Notes: generated by a model not told the origin, from the letters alone. Positions 8,387 through 17,840 are shown, numbered from the stretch's first letter. The stretch is 64,000 bases of DNA from Saprospiraceae bacterium (GCA_028280415.1 JANQLV010000002.1:78973-142972), one strand, 5' to 3'. A program made the numbers and translations.

Positions 8387-10558
8387 ATGAAAAAAGTACT
8401 CGTATTACTAATCAGTGTCAGCATTGCAACGATGAGCTTTGCTGGTGAAGGGATGTGGTTACCAATTTTTTTGAAATCACTGAATGAAACGGAAATGCAA
8501 AACATGGGCATGAGGATGTCCGCGGAAGATATTTATAGTGTAAATAAAGGAAGCTTGAAGGATGCTATTGTGCATTTTGGTGGATTTTGTACGGCGGAAG
8601 TAATTTCGAGTCAAGGTTTATTATTAACTAATCATCATTGTGGCTACAGTGCTATTCAATCGCATACCAGCCTGGAAAAAAATTACATTCGGGATGGTTT
8701 TTGGGCAGCCAGCCACAAACATGAACTTTCAAACCCCGGTCTTTTTGCAAAGTTTATCGTTCGGATAGATGATGTCTCTGAACAAATCCTGGCGGGTGTC
8801 ACGGAGGAAATGGATGAAGCCACACGTCAGTCAACAATCGATAAAAATATTAAATCCTTAAGGGAAGCTACAACTTTAAAAAAATTCGAAGAAATCGAAG
8901 TCAGGCCTTTCTTTAAAGGCAATCAGTATTTTTCTATTACCACTATCACTTATCCAGATGTCCGTCTGGTTGGTGCACCTCCGGAAATGATCGGAAAATT
9001 CGGTTCGGATACCGATAATTGGGTCTGGCCCCGGCATACGGGTGATTTTGCGATTTTTAGAATTTACGCCAATGAAAATAATGAACCTGCTGAATACTCG
9101 GAAAACAATGTTCCTTTTAAGCCCAAGCATCATTTGCCGATTTCTTTGGATGGCGTGGAGCAGGATGATTTTACATTGGTTTTTGGATTTCCCGGACGTA
9201 CTAATTCCTACTTGCCCTCTTATGCTATTTCTCAAATCGTAGATGTGCTTAATCCTGCTAAAATCGGAATCAGAGATCAGGCTTTAAAGATTGTCGATGC
9301 CGAAATGCGCCGTGATCCACAGGTAAAAATTCAATATGCTTCAAAGTTTGCCCGAATTGCAAATTACTGGAAAAAATGGATTGGTGAAAGCCAGGGAATT
9401 AAAGTAACGGATGGTATTGGAAGAAAGCAAAAGCTGGAAGCAAAGTTCAAAAAAGTACTAAGTAAGAAAAAAAATCTTCACAAAAAATACGGCAGCCTGC
9501 TCGACGAATTCGAGGCGCTTTATAAAGAGCTTGAGCCCTATGCCTTAATGAAAGGTCACTACGATGAAATCGTCGGCAGGAATATTGAAATTATGCGAGC
9601 AGCTAATTATATGCGTAGATTGGCAGATCGATACGAAAATAATGGTGCGGCAGCTTATGGCAAGTATAAAAATATTCTTATCAGCCGCTTCTTCGATGAC
9701 TTTTATAAAAACTATCGCCCGGAGATCGATCAGAAAGTCTTTGCTACTTTGATGAAAACCTATAGTGAAAATGCACAAATGGGCATCGCTGATCCAGTTA
9801 AAAAACTGATGCTTACACTAGGCACCAAAGATTATAAGGAACTGGCCAGCCACCTTTATACCAAGACAAAATTTACGACGAAAGAGGCTTTATACAGTGT
9901 TTTGGAAAAAGCCCCGGAAGAGGCTGTAAAGATACTCAGGGCCGATCCTTTATTCATATTTACAGATGAACTGGCACAACAATACAATACTCAAATAGCC
10001 AATCAATACAGTGAGATTCAAGCAAAAATCAATAAAAATCAACGTTTATATATGAAAGCTTTGATGGAAGCCTTTCCTAAACAACGCTTTTATCCGGATG
10101 CCAATAGTACCTTGCGGGTAACATATGGTAAAGTTGATGGTTATGCTCCGCGGGATGCTGTCCAATATACTCCGGTCACTTATCTGGAGGGAATCATTGA
10201 AAAACACGTCGAAGACGATTACGAATTTCACGTGCCAGAACGATTGCGCAAATTATACGAACTAAAAGATTACGGTCAATACGCTGATAAGACCGGTAAG
10301 GTCCCGGTTTGTTTTATCGGCACCAATCATACCACCGGCGGAAACTCCGGCAGTCCGGCCGTTGATGCCTATGGCAATCTGATTGGCCTCAATTTTGACA
10401 GAGCATGGGAAGGGACTATGAGTGATTACAATTACGATGCCTCTATTTGCCGCAATATCATGGTTGATGTGAGGTACATTCTTTTTGTAATTGACAAATA
10501 TGCCGGAGCGCGCCATTTGATCGATGAAATGACACTGGTTCACCCAAAGGAAGAATAG
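8387..10558 (+). CDS. dpp11: S46 family dipeptidyl-peptidase, DPP11 type (Asp/Glu-specific)
   Basis: A 723-residue periplasmic serine exopeptidase that removes N-terminal dipeptides. It has a signal peptide at 1-19 and a split chymotrypsin-like catalytic domain with a helical insert. The triad is visible: His84 (LLLTNHHCGY), Asp220 (WPRHTGDFAIFRIY) and Ser654 (TGGNSGSPAVDAYG). Position +18 from the serine is Arg672 (LIGLNFDRAWEG). In the characterised Porphyromonas DPP11 the equivalent residue is Arg673, which selects Asp/Glu at P1, while DPP7 has Gly there. The acidic specificity is therefore predicted from one known determinant recalled from the literature. Length matches the family. A stem-loop downstream (10634-10674) may end the transcript. 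Confidence 0.9.
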   Translation: MKKVLVLLISVSIATMSFAGEGMWLPIFLKSLNETEMQNMGMRMSAEDIYSVNKGSLKDAIVHFGGFCTAEVISSQGLLLTNHHCGYSAIQSHTSLEKNYIRDGFWAASHKHELSNPGLFAKFIVRIDDVSEQILAGVTEEMDEATRQSTIDKNIKSLREATTLKKFEEIEVRPFFKGNQYFSITTITYPDVRLVGAPPEMIGKFGSDTDNWVWPRHTGDFAIFRIYANENNEPAEYSENNVPFKPKHHLPISLDGVEQDDFTLVFGFPGRTNSYLPSYAISQIVDVLNPAKIGIRDQALKIVDAEMRRDPQVKIQYASKFARIANYWKKWIGESQGIKVTDGIGRKQKLEAKFKKVLSKKKNLHKKYGSLLDEFEALYKELEPYALMKGHYDEIVGRNIEIMRAANYMRRLADRYENNGAAAYGKYKNILISRFFDDFYKNYRPEIDQKVFATLMKTYSENAQMGIADPVKKLMLTLGTKDYKELASHLYTKTKFTTKEALYSVLEKAPEEAVKILRADPLFIFTDELAQQYNTQIANQYSEIQAKINKNQRLYMKALMEAFPKQRFYPDANSTLRVTYGKVDGYAPRDAVQYTPVTYLEGIIEKHVEDDYEFHVPERLRKLYELKDYGQYADKTGKVPVCFIGTNHTTGGNSGSPAVDAYGNLIGLNFDRAWEGTMSDYNYDASICRNIMVDVRYILFVIDKYAGARHLIDEMTLVHPKEE

Positions 10559-10866
10559 GGGGTATGGAGGTATCAGGTATTAGACTTTAGGTGTACTAGC
10601 ATGAAACCCTGGAGACAAAATTGTGTTTCGACTTTCGTTATTCGACTTTCGAGCATCGAAAATCGAATAACGAATGATTTTTTAGTGATCATTGTCCTTA
10701 AGTCTTTTTGTCAATACTTTTATTTTCAGGTAAATAAGCCTTTGAAGCTAATGCCTGAAAAAGCTAGATTCATTTTTTGATAGTGGAAGATAACATCTTT
10801 TGCTTCATACAATAATCCCTTAGGATTTTACCTTTTATAGGCTTTCGAGCCCGATATCAAAACCTT
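10559..10866. other. Intergenic region with two dispersed repeats
   Basis: The spacer after the DPP11 gene holds GGAGGTATCAGGTATTAGAC (10566-10585), a half copy of the repeat at 3605-3624, and then the long stem-loop at 10634-10674. The rest is A/T-rich. No TAnnTTTG box precedes the next gene. Confidence 0.55.
10634..10683 (+). terminator. 19-bp stem-loop with T-run, member of the TTCGTTATTCGA repeat family
   Basis: The arms TTCGTTATTCGACTTTCGA (10634-10652) and 10656-10674 pair at 18 of 19 positions around a 3-nt loop. Six Ts follow at 10678-10683. The position fits a terminator for the DPP11 gene, 75 bp upstream. The same TCGAATAACGA core forms the stem at 55165-55210, so it is also a dispersed palindromic repeat. 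Confidence 0.6.
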
Positions 10867-12084
10867 ATGCGCTTAAAAACTTTGCTCTCTCTTTTGATCA
10901 TTAGCCTGTTTGCTCAGCTTTTGCAAGCCGAGCGGGCAGGAGAAATAATCAATACCAAGATTGAATTTTATTCTGTAAAACTCGATTTGAAATACCATCC
11001 TTCCATTCTGGAGAAAAACAAGCATTGCACCAGTACGATTTGTCTCAAGCGTTTTTACAAAAAACTGGAAAACAATAATTATCAGGTATTATTGGAAAGC
11101 CTGGTCAATCATAAAGAACAAATGGAACTCAATGACTGGTTTTTTTATAATCTGGTACGAAAATCAGTCGAAACAATTTTTGAGAACAAGAGCGATATGT
11201 TTAGGACCTCCTTTACCTGGTTTCTCATGACCAAAGCGGGCTATGATACTCGTCTCTATACTTCAAAAAGCAAATATACTTTTCTATATATCCGTACGGA
11301 AGACAAAGTTTTTGAAGCGCCTTTTGTAAAGATCAAAAATCGCCCTTATGTCAATCTGACGAGCATGTATTATGGTATAAAGACCAAAGGCATTCTATTT
11401 GAAATTCCCAAATTTCAACCCGGTCAGCTCAATGAAAAATCTTTTTCGTTTAAAATCGAGAAATTCCCGGAGCTGCCACCCGTATCCGAGAACAGGAATT
11501 ATCAGTTTGAAATGGACGGTAAAAAAATAAGCCTGGACGTAGAAGTTGATATTGTGGGAAATGATTTGCTAAAAGGCTTTCCGATAACCATGCCGATTAA
11601 CTATATCAAAGTGCCCATTGCGAATACCACGCTCCACTCTTTAAAATCTGCCCTGGCTCCACACCTTGCAGACAAGAGTCCTTCGGAAAAAGTTCGTACA
11701 CTGGTTAACTTTACCAGAAAATCTTTCCCATATAAAAATGATCAAATCAGATTTCAAAAAGACAAACCGCTTACGGCTAATCAACTCATGATAGCTGATT
11801 CCTCGGATTTTGAAGATCGCTGTGCCCTTTTCTACAATTTGTTAAAAGAAACTACCAATCTCAATTTCATTGTCATCCAGTATATTCACGACGATATTAT
11901 CACCATTGGAGTAGAATTACCAGAGGTGACCGGTAAACCCTTTGTTTACGAGGGCATTGAATATACGATTTGTGATCCGACGATGCCGACCAATTCGAGT
12001 AAGCTTGGCCTTTACCCGATCAATCTGGATAAGGATATTGAGATACTGGAGGTCGTTCGAAACAGCTCTCCAAAACAGGGATAA
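10867..12084 (+). CDS. Exported protein with a transglutaminase-like C-terminal region
   Basis: A 405-residue protein with a signal peptide at 1-22 (LLSLLIISLFAQLLQAE). The middle is beta-rich without recognised motifs. The C-terminal third has the shape of a transglutaminase-like cysteine-protease fold: an AVRTL-type helix (SEKVRTLVNFTRKSFPYKND), a Cys at the start of a helix (SDFEDRCALFYNLLKE), a His after a strand (VIQYIHDD), and an Asp near the end (YTICDPTMPTNSSKLG). These would be the Cys-His-Asp triad, but spacing and context are loose, so activity is uncertain. Homologous uncharacterised proteins occur in Bacteroidota. It lies 122 bp before the PNGase F-like gene. Confidence 0.55.
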   Translation: MRLKTLLSLLIISLFAQLLQAERAGEIINTKIEFYSVKLDLKYHPSILEKNKHCTSTICLKRFYKKLENNNYQVLLESLVNHKEQMELNDWFFYNLVRKSVETIFENKSDMFRTSFTWFLMTKAGYDTRLYTSKSKYTFLYIRTEDKVFEAPFVKIKNRPYVNLTSMYYGIKTKGILFEIPKFQPGQLNEKSFSFKIEKFPELPPVSENRNYQFEMDGKKISLDVEVDIVGNDLLKGFPITMPINYIKVPIANTTLHSLKSALAPHLADKSPSEKVRTLVNFTRKSFPYKNDQIRFQKDKPLTANQLMIADSSDFEDRCALFYNLLKETTNLNFIVIQYIHDDIITIGVELPEVTGKPFVYEGIEYTICDPTMPTNSSKLGLYPINLDKDIEILEVVRNSSPKQG

Positions 12085-12206
12085 GAGTTCTCTTTTTTAA
12101 GAGCAATTAATTCTCTAAATCTTGTACATTATTTGGTTTTTTAAGATTAACTTTAGGACTAATTAACAATCCTTTCTAAGATTATATTTAAAAATCAAAT
12201 TTGAAG

Positions 12207-15200
12207 ATGCGAAGATATTTACTAACTCTGATTTTCGGAATTCTGCTTTCTGCAATCAACCATGCACAGGATACAATTGTCGTTCAGACACTCACCTACG
12301 ACAGCACCGGTCGAAATTATGTTTTTCAATTTCCACCAGATGATGGTACTTCCTACGAAAAAATTATCATGGAGTACAATATGCGCTGTAAAGGAGCGCT
12401 GGTATCTACGGGCGCACAACCCAATCTCGGTTGTGGGGAATGGGATTACAGTTGCAATACCTATATCACGGATTCCTCTTATGTCGATTCTTTAAGGTCC
12501 GTTCACCCAACCCATATTATCTCCGGGTTTAATGGGGATATTTTTGATTTTACATACTCCCCTACCTATAGTTATATCCAATATGATCAACAGGAAGTAA
12601 TATATAATAGCATCATTACGGAGACCAGTATTGCTGTCGAATCCGGTAATGAGCCACTCAGTCATCCCTTTACGACTATGGGCATCACTTCCAAATCGCA
12701 ATACCTCTGGACCGCAGATGAATTGACTAATGCAGGTTTAAGTGCAGGTGCTATTTCAAGCCTTCGATTAAATGTTGAGCAAAGCAGTTCCGAGGCTTCT
12801 TTTCTAAGAATCAAAATGAAACATAGTTCGCAAACCAGTTTGACTTCTTCGGCAATTGAGCAAGATGGTTTTACGGAAGTATATTTTTTGAATACAACGC
12901 TTTCAAATGGCGAAAACGAATTTCTTTTCTATAATAATTTTGAATGGGACGGTAGCTCTAATATTTTGATAGAATTCAGTTTTACCAATAATGAATCCAG
13001 TCCCAATAGCACGATCCAGGGAGGAACGACTAACTCTACAATGGGCTTAATCAATTCCGGTTCAAATTATAATTTAGAATTTTCCGGTTCAGAATATCTC
13101 GAATTACCCATTGATGGTTTTGAAAATATCAGCGATGAGATTAGCATTGCTTTTTGGTCTTATGGAAATCCTGCCGCACTCCCTACCGCTACGACTATCT
13201 TTGAAGGAGTGGATGAGCAAAATAGAAGACAGGCTAATGTACACCTCCCCTGGAGTAATTCACAAGTTTACTGGGATTGCGGGAATGATGGCAATTATGA
13301 TCGTATCAATAAAACTGCTAACGCAGCGGATTTTGAAGGCCGGTGGAATCACTGGACCTTTACCAAAAATGCAGCCAGCGGCACTATGCGAATTTATCTA
13401 AACGGTTCCCTATGGCATTCCGGTACAGGAAAGACAAAGCCGATTAATCTGAGCAAGTTTACCCTGGGAAGCAATAATACCCAGGCGCGCTTTTATTATG
13501 GAAATATTGATGAATTCCAGATTTGGAATGTCGAATTGAGCAGTGACGAAATTGTCAACTGGATGTCGAGAAGCATTGACAATAGCCATCCGAGGTATGC
13601 AAATCTGATTTCCTATTTCAAACTGGATGAAGGTACGGGCTTTAGCGTACAGAATAGTGCAACACCAGGTGGTACGGCATCTATTAATGGTCAGGCAAAC
13701 TGGAAGTCCACAACTGGCAGTGAGTTATATACCAGTTTTAATACTACCAATCAGAGACCTGATATTACACTGGTACAAGGTCAGTACGATTTAAGTATAA
13801 ATACAGTAGAAGTATTTGATACGCTTTTAAATAATCAATCGGCAATTACCAGTTATCAGGTCAGCGGAACGGACCTTGAAGTACAAGAAGTGGAATACGT
13901 ATGGCAATCTGGCTACGAATACCTTTATGATACAGAGGGCACGGTACTGGATTCTTTTCTTCTGGCCATTGATGGAACGATCAATATCGGTGAATTGATT
14001 TACTATCGAAAGTTTCCTTCCAAATTCGAAATCATGTCTTTTGTCACGCCTTATGGTATATTTCTCGACCTGGGCCCGGAAGGCAAGACCTGGACCTTTG
14101 ATGTTAGTGATTTTGCCCCTGTTTTAAAAGATAAAAAGCGAATGTCTCTGGAACTGGGCGGTCAATTTCAGGAAGAGATGGATATACGATTTTTATTTAT
14201 AAAAGGAACTCCGCCCCGGGAGGTAAGAAATATACAGCAGATTTGGCGCTCAAGTTCCCATCATTCGTATACCTCCATTATCAACGACGATGTACTTGAA
14301 CCCAGAGATATAACACTCGATCCCGAAGGGCATTATTTCAAAATCAGAACCATGGTCACAGGGCATGGCCAGGAAGGGGAATTTATTCCCCGAACACACT
14401 GGGTAAATATTAATGGTGGTGATCCCGAATTTGTATGGAATGCCTGGAAAACCTGCGGAGACAATCCCGTGTATCCGCAAGGAGGTACCTGGATTTACGA
14501 TCGCGCGGGCTGGTGCCCCGGAGCGCCAACCGATCTGCATGAATGGGACATAAGCGATCTGGTGACAGCCGGAGCAAGCGTCAATGTGGACTATAGCGTT
14601 ATGGATGGTTCCGGAACCAGTAACTACTTAACCAGCCACCAGTTGGTAACTTACGGGCCTGCCAATTTTACGCAGGATGCTTCTATCATTGAGGTCAAAC
14701 GTCCCAGTAACAGAATAGAATATGATCGGGAAAACCCTGTTTGTAATGATCCACTGATCGTTATTCAAAACACAGGTTCAACGCCTTTGACCAGTGCAAG
14801 CATCACGTATCAGGTAGAAGGTGGCAGCCCGGAAACATTTACCTGGACAGGGAATCTTGACTTTATGGAAACAGAAGAGGTCATCCTGCCTATCCCCGAT
14901 GCCTCCTTTTGGGTTGGAAACGAGGAAGGTTTGTTTATGGCTACTATTTCCGAACCTAATGGTGCATCTGATGAGTACGAGCAAAATAATACCGTGACTT
15001 CAAGATTTGACTTGCCCGATATTTACCTAAACGGTGTTTTCATCGTTACAGTAAGAACCAATAATTTTGGTGACCAAACTTCCTATACGCTAAGCGATTT
15101 TTCCGGTGACATCCTGCTCTCCAGAAACGGACTGGCAAGTAATACTTATTATAGAGATACCTTGTTTCTGGAGGATGGTTGTTATACATTGGAAATGAAT

Positions 15201-15626
15201 GATACGGGCGGAAACGGGCTTGAATTCTGGGCACAACCCGATCAGGGAGCGGGCCTTTTTAGAGTTGGTAATTATTCAACAACCTTCAAGTCATTTGAAC
15301 CGGATTTTGGAAATGGTATTACCCATTCATTTGGTTTGGGTACTCTAACCAATGTAGAAACGATCCCCTTCGAATATGCTTATGATATTTTCCCGAATCC
15401 CAGCACCGGGCAGTTTACTATTGCATTAAACTTGCCCCAATACGAGGATGTAAAACTTTTGGTATCAGATGTAACCGGAAGAACAATCAAAACTCAACTG
15501 ATTGATCCTTACAACAATGGAAATATCAATCTGGAATTATCCGATTATCCAAACGGCATTTATTATTGCACGATCTTAACGGATAAATGGACGCAGACGA
15601 AAAAGGTTTTAAAACTGGGGGAATAA
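12207..15626 (+). CDS. PNGase F-like secreted amidase with an inserted LamG domain and T9SS tail
   Basis: A 1139-residue protein counted from the ATG at 12207; a TTG two codons earlier is less likely. A signal peptide is at 1-20. The two eight-stranded domains of peptide-N4-(N-acetyl-glucosaminyl)asparagine amidase F are recognisable. The first has CGEWDYSC with Asp80, equivalent to PNGase F Asp60. Later come Glu649 (SLELGGQ, aligning with Glu118) and Glu725 (QEGEFIPRTHW, aligning with Glu206), then TCGDNP...GGTW..DRAGWCPG. A LamG/concanavalin-like domain (about residues 285-490) sits between the first and second catalytic residues. Residues about 1060-1139 are a T9SS sorting domain (FPNPSTGQFTI, NGIYYCTILT). 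It would remove N-glycans from glycoproteins outside the cell. Alignment to PNGase F is from memory. Confidence 0.85.
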   Translation: MRRYLLTLIFGILLSAINHAQDTIVVQTLTYDSTGRNYVFQFPPDDGTSYEKIIMEYNMRCKGALVSTGAQPNLGCGEWDYSCNTYITDSSYVDSLRSVHPTHIISGFNGDIFDFTYSPTYSYIQYDQQEVIYNSIITETSIAVESGNEPLSHPFTTMGITSKSQYLWTADELTNAGLSAGAISSLRLNVEQSSSEASFLRIKMKHSSQTSLTSSAIEQDGFTEVYFLNTTLSNGENEFLFYNNFEWDGSSNILIEFSFTNNESSPNSTIQGGTTNSTMGLINSGSNYNLEFSGSEYLELPIDGFENISDEISIAFWSYGNPAALPTATTIFEGVDEQNRRQANVHLPWSNSQVYWDCGNDGNYDRINKTANAADFEGRWNHWTFTKNAASGTMRIYLNGSLWHSGTGKTKPINLSKFTLGSNNTQARFYYGNIDEFQIWNVELSSDEIVNWMSRSIDNSHPRYANLISYFKLDEGTGFSVQNSATPGGTASINGQANWKSTTGSELYTSFNTTNQRPDITLVQGQYDLSINTVEVFDTLLNNQSAITSYQVSGTDLEVQEVEYVWQSGYEYLYDTEGTVLDSFLLAIDGTINIGELIYYRKFPSKFEIMSFVTPYGIFLDLGPEGKTWTFDVSDFAPVLKDKKRMSLELGGQFQEEMDIRFLFIKGTPPREVRNIQQIWRSSSHHSYTSIINDDVLEPRDITLDPEGHYFKIRTMVTGHGQEGEFIPRTHWVNINGGDPEFVWNAWKTCGDNPVYPQGGTWIYDRAGWCPGAPTDLHEWDISDLVTAGASVNVDYSVMDGSGTSNYLTSHQLVTYGPANFTQDASIIEVKRPSNRIEYDRENPVCNDPLIVIQNTGSTPLTSASITYQVEGGSPETFTWTGNLDFMETEEVILPIPDASFWVGNEEGLFMATISEPNGASDEYEQNNTVTSRFDLPDIYLNGVFIVTVRTNNFGDQTSYTLSDFSGDILLSRNGLASNTYYRDTLFLEDGCYTLEMNDTGGNGLEFWAQPDQGAGLFRVGNYSTTFKSFEPDFGNGITHSFGLGTLTNVETIPFEYAYDIFPNPSTGQFTIALNLPQYEDVKLLVSDVTGRTIKTQLIDPYNNGNINLELSDYPNGIYYCTILTDKWTQTKKVLKLGE

Positions 15627-15658
15627 GTTTTATACAAAGGCATAACTCAAAAATAAGT

Positions 15659-15717
15659 TACCCCGTTTTTCATTAGAGTGCATGAAATTGTTTCAATGAA
15701 AAACGGGGTATTTTTTT
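15659..15717 (+). terminator. Intrinsic terminator, perfect 16-bp stem
   Basis: The arms TACCCCGTTTTTCATT (15659-15674) and its exact complement (15695-15710) are followed by seven Ts at 15711-15717. It lies 32 bp after the stop of the PNGase F-like gene and is the strongest terminator in the window. Confidence 0.92.
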
Positions 15718-15811
15718 GGACATCCCTTGTTGCCTTAATAAAGTTCCTAGCAGAAATACTGGACGCTCCAATTGCTCAAAAGCACTTTGACCAAAACCAC
15801 CGAAGGCGGGC

Positions 15812-16339
15812 TTAAATTATAAGTTCATTTAAAAGAAAGTTCTCCAGCTTGGGATAGTCGGAAGTACCATAATAAAAAGCATTTCCTTCCTCATTCACTA
15901 TCCAATGACATTCAAAACAGAGATGAAGAATCCCATTGATCTGATCCTCCTTATCAAAAAAAGCGATCGCTTCCCGATAAACCGGTAAACACATAGAGAT
16001 AGCCTCCTGTCGCCCTTCCCGGTTTAGGAAGTTCATAAGTTTAGGAAACCTCGTATCATTTTTTTCTAAAGAAGCCAGTTCTTTAGCATTCGGATGTATG
16101 ATTGCCTGAGCGTTGATAAGCCTGGCATTATAAATATTGATCTGATTTTTCAATGCTTCAATCTTTCGATTGATCTTTTGTTGTTGCATATAACGAGCCT
16201 TCGGAAGCAAGACTTCCAGCCCCGCAATCTCTTCTTCTATTTGCTTGGAAAAAGCGATAAAACTATCTCCCCTCAATCCAGAATAAACTTTCAGGTATGC
16301 GAAATCCAAAGACTGGATATAGGTATTGAGCTTTTCCAT
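15812..16339 (-). CDS. Small protein of unknown function
   Basis: A 175-residue protein without signal peptide or membrane segment. Residues about 27-80 are charged and helical, probably a coiled coil (QIEEEIAGLEVLLPKARYMQ). The C-terminal half contains CFECHWIVNEEGNAFYYG, where a Cys-x-x-Cys-His (CFECH) occurs. It is not a convincing haem site because the protein lacks an export signal. I do not recognise the family. It starts nine bases after the stop of the OmpA lipoprotein gene, so the two are very probably cotranscribed. Confidence 0.65.
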   Translation of the reverse strand: MEKLNTYIQSLDFAYLKVYSGLRGDSFIAFSKQIEEEIAGLEVLLPKARYMQQQKINRKIEALKNQINIYNARLINAQAIIHPNAKELASLEKNDTRFPKLMNFLNREGRQEAISMCLPVYREAIAFFDKEDQINGILHLCFECHWIVNEEGNAFYYGTSDYPKLENFLLNELII

Positions 16340-16348
16340 CTGGCAAAT

Positions 16349-17134
16349 CTAGTCTGCCACTTCCGGGCTTTCCAGCAATTTGAAGAATTGATCGAGCTTA
16401 GGCATAATAACGATTTCGGTCCTGCGATTAGTGCTACGGCCTTCAGCAGTGTTATTGTCCGCACGGGGAATAAACTCAGAACGCCCGGCAGCAATCAGCC
16501 GCTCAGGATCAACGTAATAGTCATCCTGTAAACTCCGAACTACCGAAGTAGCTCTTTTGGCAGATAGATCCCAGTTATCCGCAATACAACTCGTATTAAT
16601 GGGTTGATTATCGGTATGACCTTCGACCATCACATCGAGTTCATAGTGATCATTAAGAACATTCGCGATTTTATCCAGAACGCGTTTAGCCTCCGTATTA
16701 AGCGTAGCGCTTCCCGAGCGGAAAAGCATTTTATCAGAAATCGAAACGTGGACCTTCCCGCCTCTGATTTCGACCTGTACATCATCGTCGTCGATATCGG
16801 TTAGGGATCGCTTCAAATTCATAACCAAAGCGAGATTCAGGGAGTCCTTAGACTGAATTTTAGAAGTAAGATCCTGGATGTAACCGTATTGCTGCGTCAT
16901 ATTCTCCAGGGACTTTTTAATGCTTTCTGCTCCCGTTTTACTAACGATGGACAAGTCCGACATACGATCCAGCAGACTACTATTGGTGCTTTTCAGGTAA
17001 TCAACCTGTTCTTCCAATTCTGTCACCTTATCGGTTTTAAACTTCAATTCCTTCTCTAATTCCTTGATTTTTCCTTTGTTACAAGCCGAAAAAAGGATCA
17101 AAAACAAAAAGACAATGATTCCACTATTTTTCAT
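16349..17134 (-). CDS. OmpA-family lipoprotein (MotB-like peptidoglycan-binding domain)
   Basis: A 261-residue protein when started at 17134; the frame runs 16 codons further upstream, but only the later ATG gives a proper lipoprotein signal (IIVFLFLILFSAC, lipid on Cys18). Residues about 20-60 are a coiled coil (IKELEKELKFKTDKVTELEE). Residues about 140-250 form an OmpA/MotB domain with FRSGSATLNTEAKRVL, VEGHTDNQPI, NWDLSAKRATSVVRSL and STNRRTEIVI. The likely role is tethering the outer membrane to peptidoglycan. It is followed closely by the small unknown gene and preceded by the RibA-like gene, all on the minus strand. Confidence 0.88.
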   Translation of the reverse strand: MKNSGIIVFLFLILFSACNKGKIKELEKELKFKTDKVTELEEQVDYLKSTNSSLLDRMSDLSIVSKTGAESIKKSLENMTQQYGYIQDLTSKIQSKDSLNLALVMNLKRSLTDIDDDDVQVEIRGGKVHVSISDKMLFRSGSATLNTEAKRVLDKIANVLNDHYELDVMVEGHTDNQPINTSCIADNWDLSAKRATSVVRSLQDDYYVDPERLIAAGRSEFIPRADNNTAEGRSTNRRTEIVIMPKLDQFFKLLESPEVAD

Positions 17135-17282
17135 GTAGGTTGGTTTTTGTACAAATACTGGATAAACAGAATTTGCTCCCAATTTATTATTTATCTTTCT
17201 AAAAAAGCATCAATAAAACCAAAATTGTGCTTGCAGGCAGGCATTGATTTTGATTCTGAAAAGCGTAAAACTCAGCGATTAT

Positions 17283-17798
17283 TTATTGAAGGGCAATTTC
17301 TCTTGTACCATTAACTTTGACGCCATACCTGGTCAAAGTTTCGATCTTTTTAGGATTATCGGTAAGTAATCGAATCGAGCCCACATTTAAGTCCTTTAAA
17401 ATTTTAGCTGCTGCACTAAAATCTCTGGCATCCCGCTGAAAGCCGGCAGCCTCATAAGCATCCGCCTGTTTCATTCCTTTCCTTTTATAAGAAACACTGT
17501 TCAGTAAGGCAAAGTGCCCATTTCCTTTTCCCTCCTGATCCAAGAGGATAATTATTCCGAACCCGGTTTGTTGTATCAAAATCTGGGAAATATCCATCTG
17601 CTGTTGACAGTCACATTCGATGCTGTTAAAATAATGACCGAAAATACAGGAAGAATGCACTCTGCATAATACCTCTTCTGCATCTTCCACTTCTCCCATG
17701 ACCAGAGCAATAGATTCTTTTTGTCCATCGTAGTACAATAATTCCCGAAATACTCCGTATTTCGTCCGCAAATCTCCCTCCGCTAATCTTCTTATCAT
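17283..17798 (-). CDS. GTP cyclohydrolase II-like protein (RibA family, short stand-alone form)
   Basis: A 171-residue cytoplasmic protein. The RibA family opens the imidazole ring of GTP to start riboflavin or related pterin-like synthesis. The zinc cysteines are present with exact RibA spacing (HSSC, ten residues, then CDC). DQEGKGNG replaces the usual RQEGRGIG, so one Arg is Lys and one Ile is Asn. The RDARDF segment keeps the Asp and Arg that match E. coli Asp126 and Arg128, and TDNPKK corresponds to TNNPKK. It is shorter than E. coli RibA (196 residues) at the C-terminus. It lies 42 bp downstream of the giant SprB gene in the same direction, and no riboflavin genes are nearby. It may be a paralogue with altered substrate. 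Confidence 0.78.
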   Translation of the reverse strand: MIRRLAEGDLRTKYGVFRELLYYDGQKESIALVMGEVEDAEEVLCRVHSSCIFGHYFNSIECDCQQQMDISQILIQQTGFGIIILLDQEGKGNGHFALLNSVSYKRKGMKQADAYEAAGFQRDARDFSAAAKILKDLNVGSIRLLTDNPKKIETLTRYGVKVNGTREIALQ

Positions 17799-17840
17799 AA
17801 AAATATTTTACTAGTCCAATGAACTATGAACAAGCTGTCT

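Noticed and set aside
15812..16339. A CxxCH haem-binding site in the small unknown protein
   Set aside because: The protein lacks an export signal, which c-type haem attachment requires, and no axial ligand context is seen; the motif is likely incidental.
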